DNA from: CAZMRW01 sp964568805 | GTDB lineage: Bacteria; Pseudomonadota; Gammaproteobacteria; Methylococcales; Methylomonadaceae | Assembly: GCA_964568805.1 (NCBI GenBank) | Contig: CAZMRW010000032.1 | Coordinates: 1 to 40,604, forward strand | DNA length: 40,604 nucleotides | Direction: 5' to 3' | Shown here: piece after piece, positions 34,625-40,604 of the stretch | How the letters are laid out: each line of letters starts with the position of its first letter | Position numbering within the stretch: position 1 is the stretch's first letter | The notes under the pieces: generated by a model | What the model was told of the DNA's origin: nothing | The model's input: the letters and a program-made list of their open reading frames with translations, nothing else | The model's database searches: none | Program-made: the position numbers and the translations under genes

Positions 34625-37066
34625 ATGAAATTAAACGCATATAGCCTCATACTCGGATTGACCGTTCAGGGCTTTCTTATGTGGCCGGTATTTCCGGTGT
34701 CGGCGGCGGGAGCATCGGCTTCGAAAGCAACATTAAACCGGACGATCCTCCCGATCCAGGAACCCGACTATCCGCACAGCGCCGTATTCGATGTACGCAA
34801 CGCGAAAGCGCCGCCGCGTTTCGAAGTCAAGGCGCCCGAAGGCGCGCCGAACGTGCTGATCGTGCTGATCGATGACATGGGCTTCGGCGTTTCCAGCGCG
34901 TTTGGCGGGCCGGTCAACATGCCGACCGTGGAGCGCCTGGCCAGCGAAGGACTGCGCTACAACCAGTTTCATACCACCGCGCTGTGTTCGCCGACCCGCA
35001 CCGCTTTACTCAGCGGCCGCAATCACCACATGAACAACATGGGTGCGATCACCGAGGCCGCCACCGCTTTCCCCGGCTATACCGGACAACGGCCGAACAA
35101 CGTCGCGCCGCTTGCGGAGATGTTGCGCTTAAACGGCTACAGTACCGGGTTTTTCGGCAAGAATCATGAAACCGCCGCCTGGGAAGTCAGTCCGTCGGGA
35201 CCGACCGACCGCTGGCCGACACGTTCGGGATTCGACAAGTTCTACGGCTTCATCGGCGGGGAGACCAACCAATGGGCGCCGATGCTCTACGACGGCCTGA
35301 CCCAGATCGAAACACCGAAGGATCCCAATTATCACTTCATGACCGACATGACCAACCAGGCGATCGCCTGGATGCGTTTCCAGAAAGCGCTGACGCCGGA
35401 CAAGCCGTTTTTCGTCTACTTCGCGCCCGGCGCCACGCATGCGCCGCATCATGTGCCCCCGGAGTGGATTGCCAAGTACAAAGGCAAATTCGACCAGGGC
35501 TGGGACAAGCTGCGCGAAGAAACGCTGGCCCGCCAGATCAAGCTCGGCGTCGTGCCGCAGGGCACCCCGCTCGCGCCGAAACCGGAGGCCATCAAGGATT
35601 GGGATAAATTGAGCGCCGATGAAAAGACATTGTTTGTCCGGCAGATGGAAACTTTCGCCGGTTTCGGCGAGTATGCCGATACCGAGATCGGGCGTCTGAT
35701 TGATGCCGTCGCGGAAACCGGGCAGCTCGACAACACGATGGTCTTTTACATCGTCGGCGACAATGGCACGAGCGCCGAAGGCGGCATGAACGGCATGTTC
35801 AACGAGTCCACCTATTTCAACGGCGTTGCCGAAACCGTGCAGGATCAACTCAAGCACCTCGATACCTGGGGTGATCCTACGACTTATCCGCACATGGCAG
35901 CGGGCTGGGCGGTCGCCGGCGACACGCCGTTCACCTGGACCAAGCAAGTGGCGTCGGACTTCGGCGGCACCCGCAATGGCCTGGTCGTTCACTGGCCGCA
36001 TGGCATCAAGGCGAAAGGCGAGATTCGCTCCCAATTTCATCACGTCATCGACGTGGCGCCGACGGTGCTGGAAGCGGCCAAGCTGCCCGAGCCGAAATTT
36101 GTCAACGGCACGCGCCAGGAGCCGATCGAAGGCGTCAGCATGGCGTATTCGTTCGGAGACGCGAAAATTGCCGGAAAGCATAAGACGCAATATTTCGAGA
36201 TGTTCGGCAATCGCGCGATCTATTCCGACGGCTGGTTTGCCGGGACGATTCATAGAGCGCCGTGGGAAGCAAAGCCGCGCGCTGCGCTTGCCGACGATAG
36301 CTGGCAACTCTACGATACAAACAAAGACTTCAGTTTAACCAACGATGTTGCCGCGAAAAACCCCAAAAAGCTCAAGGAACTGCAAAAGCTGTTCATGTCC
36401 GAAGCGAAGAAATACCGTGTTCTGCCGATCGACGACCGTAGTCTCGAACGCGTCAATGCGCAGCTTGCCGGACGCCCCGACCTGATGGGCGGACGCACCT
36501 CGCTAACGTTGTATGAAGGCATGAAAGGCATGTCCGAGAACGTCTTCATCAACATCAAGAACCGCTCGCACAGCATCAGCGCCGACCTGGAGATTCCGGA
36601 AGGCGGTGCCAATGGCGTTATTCTGGCACAGGGCGGACGTTTCGGTGGCTGGAGCTTGTACCTGAAAGATGGAAAACCGGCCTATACCTACAATTTTGTC
36701 GGCATGCAGCGCACCACCGTGGAAGCGGCGCAAGCGTTGCCAGCGGGCAAGACGGCTCTGCGTTTCGAGTTTGCCTATGACGGCGGCGGCTTGGGCAAAG
36801 GCGGCAAGGCAACGCTTTTCGTCAACGGCGGTAAGTCCGCCGAAGGCCGCCTGGAGCATACGCAGGCGATGATATTCTCCGCCGACGAGACGGCCGACGT
36901 GGGCGTCGATGACGCAACGCCGGTGACCGAGGACTATGCCGACAACAGCCGCTTTACCGGCAAAATCGTCAAGGTGACGGTCGATATCGCCGATCCCAAA
37001 CTCAGCGTACAGGACAAACAGGCAATCGAGCAGGCGGGTAAAACCGCTGCTGCCGTAAAGGAGTAA
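34625..37066 (+). CDS. Secreted arylsulfatase
   Basis: ATG at 34625 with AGGAG at 34612-34616; the open frame begins at 34604. About 813 residues with a signal peptide (SLILGLTVQGFLMWPVFPVSA). The sulfatase core shows metal-binding LIVLIDDMGFG, the active-site motif CSPTRTALLSGRN with Cys121 (converted to formylglycine by a modifying enzyme not seen here), GKNHE, and the later metal site YIVGDNGTSAEGG. A ~250-residue C-terminal region follows the catalytic part and looks like beta-rich sequence (ILAQGGRFGGWSLYLKDGKP). It would cleave sulfate esters in the periplasm or outside, perhaps for sulfur supply. The substrate is unknown. Confidence 0.92.
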   Translation: MKLNAYSLILGLTVQGFLMWPVFPVSAAGASASKATLNRTILPIQEPDYPHSAVFDVRNAKAPPRFEVKAPEGAPNVLIVLIDDMGFGVSSAFGGPVNMPTVERLASEGLRYNQFHTTALCSPTRTALLSGRNHHMNNMGAITEAATAFPGYTGQRPNNVAPLAEMLRLNGYSTGFFGKNHETAAWEVSPSGPTDRWPTRSGFDKFYGFIGGETNQWAPMLYDGLTQIETPKDPNYHFMTDMTNQAIAWMRFQKALTPDKPFFVYFAPGATHAPHHVPPEWIAKYKGKFDQGWDKLREETLARQIKLGVVPQGTPLAPKPEAIKDWDKLSADEKTLFVRQMETFAGFGEYADTEIGRLIDAVAETGQLDNTMVFYIVGDNGTSAEGGMNGMFNESTYFNGVAETVQDQLKHLDTWGDPTTYPHMAAGWAVAGDTPFTWTKQVASDFGGTRNGLVVHWPHGIKAKGEIRSQFHHVIDVAPTVLEAAKLPEPKFVNGTRQEPIEGVSMAYSFGDAKIAGKHKTQYFEMFGNRAIYSDGWFAGTIHRAPWEAKPRAALADDSWQLYDTNKDFSLTNDVAAKNPKKLKELQKLFMSEAKKYRVLPIDDRSLERVNAQLAGRPDLMGGRTSLTLYEGMKGMSENVFINIKNRSHSISADLEIPEGGANGVILAQGGRFGGWSLYLKDGKPAYTYNFVGMQRTTVEAAQALPAGKTALRFEFAYDGGGLGKGGKATLFVNGGKSAEGRLEHTQAMIFSADETADVGVDDATPVTEDYADNSRFTGKIVKVTVDIADPKLSVQDKQAIEQAGKTAAAVKE

Positions 37067-37074
37067 CAGGAACC

Positions 37075-37196
37075 CTAGTAGTCCGCCAAGCATGTAATGA
37101 CGGTCAGATGTAGGTGCGAATTCATTCGCACAGAGCGGATAAATCCGCGCCTACACTATTGCGCTTCCCGTTAAAATTGCATTGGCGAACTACTAG
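37075..37196. mobile_element. 122-bp MITE-like element with IS630-type ends
   Basis: CTAGTAGTCCGCCAA (37075-37089) and TTGGCGAACTACTAG (37182-37196) are inverted repeats matching at 14 of 15 positions. The left end matches the IS630 remnant at 3427-3441 at 14 of 15 positions. It contains no coding sequence. It lies between the arylsulfatase and the HdeD-like gene. Confidence 0.7.
37110..37154. repeat. REP-like double hairpin inside the MITE
   Basis: GTAGG at one end and CCTAC at the other enclose two hairpins: GTGCGAA-TTCA-TTCGCAC and GCGGAT-AA-ATCCGC. This is the layout of REP doublets (REPINs), which in many Gammaproteobacteria depend on a RAYT transposase. Confidence 0.6.
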
Positions 37197-37248
37197 TGAG
37201 AACTATATTTTAACGCCACGATGACGTCTAATTGCAAAAGGCAATCCA

Positions 37249-37845
37249 ATGACTATACAAAAAAAATTCGAACACTTTGGTCACTATGGAACGGATTGGA
37301 GGCGGTTGTTGGTACGTGGGGCCATCATGCTTTGTATTGGCGCCATGCTGGTCATCGCAGCCCTGTTTAAACCCGATGTGATGATGTTTAGCACGAGGGA
37401 ATTTTCCTGGCTCCCAATTGTCGCATTTGTGATATTGACGGTTGGACTGTTGGAATGTTTCGACGCCTACATAGCCAGGGAATTGAGAGACTTTTTCCTG
37501 AATCTTCAAAACGGGGTCTTCGATGTCGTAGTCGGCGTCCTGATTTTTTTCAGTATAGGAGACGACCCGGCCAGATTGAATTTGATGATTGCTTCGTTTC
37601 TGATGGTCAAGGGCATTCTCCGGACTATCATCGCTTATGCGACCCAGATGCCGCATAAGACTTCGGCCATGATCGGCGCGTGCATATCTTTTTTACTGGG
37701 TCTTCTGATCTGGGTGGAATGGCCGACCTCTGCGGCATGGTTTCTGGCCGTTGGCATGAGCGCCGACATCGGATTCAGGGGCTGGTCCCTGATTATGTTG
37801 GCGATTTGGGTGCGAATGCAGAAAGCACAAGAGTCGACAGGTTGA
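37249..37845 (+). CDS. HdeD-like membrane protein (DUF308)
   Basis: A 198-residue protein with about six membrane segments, for example AIMLCIGAMLVIAALF, WLPIVAFVILTVGLLECF, VFDVVVGVLIFFSIG, and two more pairs to the end. The spacing and short loops match the DUF308/HdeD family, linked in enterics with acid resistance. It sits in the inner membrane. An AAAAGG sequence precedes the ATG. The function here is not clear from the sequence. Confidence 0.75.
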   Translation: MTIQKKFEHFGHYGTDWRRLLVRGAIMLCIGAMLVIAALFKPDVMMFSTREFSWLPIVAFVILTVGLLECFDAYIARELRDFFLNLQNGVFDVVVGVLIFFSIGDDPARLNLMIASFLMVKGILRTIIAYATQMPHKTSAMIGACISFLLGLLIWVEWPTSAAWFLAVGMSADIGFRGWSLIMLAIWVRMQKAQESTG

Positions 37846-37936
37846 TTTATTTTAATCCTTACCGGATATCGAGCAATTGCGGTGGGTCCTTTGGCCGATA
37901 ATTTTATTTTGATACTCATCAAGAGGAGAGATAATT

Positions 37937-38797
37937 ATGAATAAATATAATTGGAGCTTAATGCGCTCTGTCCTGTGTGCAATAGCGCCATTGATCATGG
38001 TAGGCTGCGCGCAGGAACAGGCGGCAATCCGGCCGCAACCCTCAGCCAGCATTAGCTCGGAGGCTACGGCGGTAGCAGAAATGGAGCGCGATGCCAAAAC
38101 AATACTCATGAACATGGCCGAATTTCTGGCCAAGACCCCGCGGTACAGCGTGAACCTCACGGGCAGTTACGAAGTGCTCCAGGAATCGGGCCAGAAGATC
38201 GAATTCGGCGAGACCCGGAGGATCACCGTGAGCCGGCCCAATGGGCTGCGCGTCGAAGTGGAACATAGCGATGGCGAGAAGCATCTCGTCCTGTATGACG
38301 GCAAGGAGATCACGACGTTTAGCCCGACTCGGAACGTCTATGCTCAGGTAGCTAAACCCGGCGGCATTGATGAGGCCATCACCTATTTCCTCAGGGATCT
38401 GCACATGCGGCTGCCGCTTGCCGCGCTTTTGCTCAGCCGGTTTCCGGCCGAAATCGAAAGCAGGACGCAGGCGCTCGACTATGTGGAAAAAGATGTTATT
38501 CATGGGACACCATTCCATCACTTGGCAGGACGAACCGAAACGGTCGATTATCAAGTCTGGATTCCCGCCGGCGCTCAACCGTTACCCCTCCGTATAGTAT
38601 TGACTTACAAGAACGCGGAGGGCCAGCCGACGTTCAGAGCAAAATTTTCCGACTGGAACCTCGCGCCCGAAATTAAGGATACCCAGTTCGCGTTCACTCC
38701 GCCCGAAGATGCACGGAAGATTGCCTTCCTCGCGCAGTTGCCCCAAATCGGGCTTGAAGGAACGACAAACCCAGAGCAATCCGGAGAAAAGAAATGA
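37937..38797 (+). CDS. DUF2092 lipoprotein
   Basis: A 286-residue protein with GAGGAGAGA just before the ATG. The lipobox is LIMVGC (Cys24). The mature part fits DUF2092: KTPRYSVNLTGSYEVLQESG, ITVSRPNGLRVEVEHSDGEK, and YDGKEITTFSPTRNVYAQV. This is a LolA/LolB-like half-barrel pattern that suggests lipid binding, but the exact role is unknown. The stop overlaps the next start (ATGA at 38794-38797), so the two are translationally coupled. Confidence 0.83.
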   Translation: MNKYNWSLMRSVLCAIAPLIMVGCAQEQAAIRPQPSASISSEATAVAEMERDAKTILMNMAEFLAKTPRYSVNLTGSYEVLQESGQKIEFGETRRITVSRPNGLRVEVEHSDGEKHLVLYDGKEITTFSPTRNVYAQVAKPGGIDEAITYFLRDLHMRLPLAALLLSRFPAEIESRTQALDYVEKDVIHGTPFHHLAGRTETVDYQVWIPAGAQPLPLRIVLTYKNAEGQPTFRAKFSDWNLAPEIKDTQFAFTPPEDARKIAFLAQLPQIGLEGTTNPEQSGEKK

Positions 38798-39642
38798 ATA
38801 CCAAACATAACTTTACAGTTACGGCTATTACGGCCACAATCGTTTTACTTATAGGAACCGTTGATGACGCTGTCGCCCGTGGTCGAGAAGGCGGAGGGGG
38901 CGGTTTCTCCCGTGGAGGAGGCGGTGGCGGCGGCTTTTCCCGTAGTGGCGCCGCGGCAAGCGGCAGCTTTTCGTCAGGCGCGGGACGGTCCGGCTCGATG
39001 AGCGCCGGAAGAAGTTCTGCTGCTTCCGCGTCCAGAGCTTCTGGCCGGTCACAGACCGCACAGACTTACTCTACAAACCGGTCGCAGGCAGCCCAGACGG
39101 CTTCCACAAATCGAGCGGCGACCCAGCAGGGCCGTCAGTCGACTTCGTCAGCCAATCAGGCCCAACGGCAACAGTACTCGAGTCAAAACGTCGAGGAACG
39201 CCAGGAAGGATACACAGCTAGGACTGGCACACGCCAACAAGGATCCACGGACCGGACGCAAGCGCGGCAGCAAACCGCGCAGTCTTATCAGGGTGGTTAC
39301 CCATCGGGCTACCACCCACCTGCTGGGTATTATCCACCACCCTCAGGGCATTACGACGACAACAACTGGGACGATGGCGAAGTCGCCGCCGTGGCGATCG
39401 GCGCAGCCGCGATCGGCGCCATCGGAGGCTATGCGGCGGGCGAGTCATCCTCCACAACAACGACTACCCCATCCACGACAGTCGTTTATGCGCCTCCGCC
39501 CACGGGCTCTGCGGGTCTGCCTTGCAATCCCAACACGACTGTTGTACAAGGTGTGACTTATTATCAGTGCGGTTCTACCTGGTACACCCAGGCATACGGA
39601 AGCACAGGTGTCGTTTATATGCCGGTCCCGGCGCCCAATTAG
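38794..39642 (+). CDS. Gly/Ser/Gln-rich secreted protein, partner of the DUF2092 protein
   Basis: A 282-residue protein. A signal peptide (ITATIVLLIGTVDDAVA) is followed by a Gly run with FSRGGGGGGGFSRSG, a long Ser/Ala/Gln/Thr-rich disordered region, a Pro/Tyr-rich stretch (GGYPSGYHPPAGYYPPPSGH), a glycine-zipper helix (VAAVAIGAAAIGAIGGYAAG), and a small C-terminal domain with two Cys (LPCNPNTTVVQGVTYYQCGS, then WYTQAYGS). It is probably exported, with the glycine zipper in or at a membrane. It overlaps the DUF2092 gene by four bases, so they likely act together. No function known. Confidence 0.75.
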   Translation: MNTKHNFTVTAITATIVLLIGTVDDAVARGREGGGGGFSRGGGGGGGFSRSGAAASGSFSSGAGRSGSMSAGRSSAASASRASGRSQTAQTYSTNRSQAAQTASTNRAATQQGRQSTSSANQAQRQQYSSQNVEERQEGYTARTGTRQQGSTDRTQARQQTAQSYQGGYPSGYHPPAGYYPPPSGHYDDNNWDDGEVAAVAIGAAAIGAIGGYAAGESSSTTTTTPSTTVVYAPPPTGSAGLPCNPNTTVVQGVTYYQCGSTWYTQAYGSTGVVYMPVPAPN

Positions 39643-39664
39643 GCAGGCAGGTAACTTTGGGGGG

Positions 39665-39727
39665 CCGCTTTACCTAAGCGGATTGAAATAGCAAATCTAA
39701 TATAAGGCCGGAGCAATCACTTCGGCC
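39665..39727 (+). terminator. Two small hairpins after the Gly-rich gene
   Basis: CCGCTT-TACCT-AAGCGG (39665-39681) and GGCCG (39706-39710) with CGGCC (39723-39727). Neither has a strong T-run; either may end the DUF2092 operon. Confidence 0.35.
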
Positions 39728-39769
39728 GCTATTTAAATGGGCTATAAAATTTATAGCTGAAGGCTGATC

Positions 39770-40039
39770 ATGAAAAATCTAAGTCTCGTTTTATCTTGTT
39801 TGTTTGCTGTAACCGTTTTAGTCGGGTGCGCGTCAACCAGCGTCATTTCACGCCTAGCGTATGGAGAGGAAAAGATCGCTCGTCTCAGCCATATCATTAT
39901 CTATGACTTTGCCGCAACGCCAGGCGACATGCCGGCCTGGGCCGCTGCGGATCAATATGCGTCAGCCAGTACGAATCAAACGGTTGAGCGAATCGCTGAG
40001 ATACTGCAAGCGAAATTTAAAGAGCAGGTCCGGATCTAA
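39770..40039 (+). pseudogene. Truncated DUF4410 lipoprotein
   Basis: An 89-residue frame with a good lipoprotein signal (LFAVTVLVGC, Cys20) and the first part of DUF4410 (IARLSHIIIYDFAATPGDMP; compare PQQVLIYNFVVTPADIQ in the protein at 30706). It stops after LQAKFKEQVRI, where the family normally continues for another ~130 residues. The next gene begins 20 bases later. It is probably a deletion remnant, although a short secreted protein could still be made. Confidence 0.6.
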
Positions 40040-40058
40040 ATGCGTGCGAGGGCAGATA

Positions 40059-40604
40059 ATGTCAAAAGAACCTTTATCGACTATCTCCAGCGAACAATTC
40101 AGACTCGACCGTTGCAAAGCACTGGCCGATGGTGTTTTTGCCATCGTTGTCACGTTGTTGGTTCTGGGCATCGACATTCCTTCTGACCACAACTTTTCAG
40201 AACAAGGGCTTTTTGCTTTTCTAGAGCGCATCGCTTTCCACCTGATGATCTATGGGGTCAGCTTCTGGCTTGCTGCCACGTATTGGGTCCAGCATGCAGC
40301 AATCATGCATTATTATCGGCACGGAAACAGGACGGTCGTTTGGCTCAACCTGCTTTTTCTGTTCCCTGTCACACTATTACCGTTCGTCACCGAACTTAAA
40401 GGCGCATTTCGCGAGGAACCGTTGGTGATCCTGCTCTTCGGCGTTGTGCAAATCCTCATTGGGCTCGCTCTCATCCTGCTCTGGAACTATTCGGTTTCAC
40501 ATCCCTACCTGTTAAGCCGCACAGTCGAAGATACAATCCGTCGAAAAGTAACTAGGAGCCTGTCCGAGAACACGACTCTCGAACAAGTTAACGGTAAGTT
40601 GTTG
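40059..40604 (+). CDS. TMEM175-like membrane channel, 3' end outside window
   Basis: Starts at ATG 40059 with GAGGGCAG upstream and stays open to the right edge (182 codons). The first helix carries RCKALADGVFAIVVTLLVLG, the TMEM175/DUF1211 signature (usual form R-x3-FSDGVFAIAxTLL); the FSD triad reads LAD here. Further helices follow (FHLMIYGVSFWLAATYW, VVWLNLLFLFPVTLLPF, VILLFGVVQILIGLALILL). Bacterial members form potassium-selective channels. The Phe and Ser of the FSD motif are replaced, so ion selectivity may differ. Confidence 0.8.
   Translation, partial: MSKEPLSTISSEQFRLDRCKALADGVFAIVVTLLVLGIDIPSDHNFSEQGLFAFLERIAFHLMIYGVSFWLAATYWVQHAAIMHYYRHGNRTVVWLNLLFLFPVTLLPFVTELKGAFREEPLVILLFGVVQILIGLALILLWNYSVSHPYLLSRTVEDTIRRKVTRSLSENTTLEQVNGKLL

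Noticed and set aside
35129..36307. 392-codon minus-strand frame opposite the arylsulfatase
   Set aside because: Arg/His/Gly-rich translation without a domain; the plus-strand sulfatase motifs are unambiguous.
38880..38960. Short GGAGG-rich repeats as a possible CRISPR or tandem array
   Set aside because: They are codons of a Gly/Ser run with irregular spacing and no spacers.

Overview
The window most likely comes from a gammaproteobacterial methanotroph (Methylococcales). This is inferred from gene content and not from any marker gene. The main clue is a large sterol biosynthesis and transport locus of the type known from Methylococcus capsulatus: squalene monooxygenase, oxidosqualene cyclase, a CYP51 fused to a ferredoxin, the C-4 demethylation enzymes SdmA and SdmB, and the sterol carriers BstA, BstB and BstC. 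Base composition is moderate (about half GC) except in the GC-rich block at about 4.4-9.4 kb.

Layout. 1-3.3 kb: the 3' part of a CHASE-type hybrid sensor kinase, a doubtful small ORF, and a lipoprotein with a C-terminal membrane anchor. 3.4-10.6 kb: a graveyard of mobile DNA. It holds an internally deleted IS630-type element with recognisable ends, a chimeric ORF that begins in a nuclease remnant and runs into a large autotransporter adhesin, a Tn3-family transposase fragment and an ISL3-like transposase fragment. The autotransporter contains 204-bp repeats and is broken by an assembly gap of 100 Ns. 10.6-26.9 kb: the sterol locus. sdmB-sdmA-bstA-bstB-bstC form one tight operon. An exported protein of unknown function lies on the opposite strand. 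Next come a DHCR24-type sterol C-24 reductase, CYP51-ferredoxin, a decayed GxxExxY cassette, an NTF2-like protein, oxidosqualene cyclase and squalene monooxygenase, closed by a rho-independent terminator at 27.1 kb. 27.5-40.6 kb: envelope and stress genes. These are a DUF1254/DUF1214 protein, two DUF4410 lipoproteins (one truncated), an outer-membrane channel-like protein, a large MscS channel, a SYLF/YSC84 pseudogene, an arylsulfatase, an HdeD-like protein, a DUF2092 lipoprotein, a Gly/Ser-rich secreted protein, and a TMEM175-like channel that runs off the right edge.

How the genes work together. Squalene is epoxidised, cyclised to a lanosterol-type sterol, demethylated at C-14 (CYP51) and at C-4 (SdmA/SdmB), and reduced in the side chain (DHCR24-like). 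BstA (inner membrane), BstB (periplasm) and BstC (lipid-anchored) would then move the product to the outer membrane. No sterol C-14 reductase is visible, although CYP51 leaves a 14-15 double bond, so that step is encoded elsewhere or by an unrecognised protein. The exported protein at 17.3-18.3 kb and the NTF2-like protein at 22.6-23.2 kb are the two best candidates for undescribed parts of the system.
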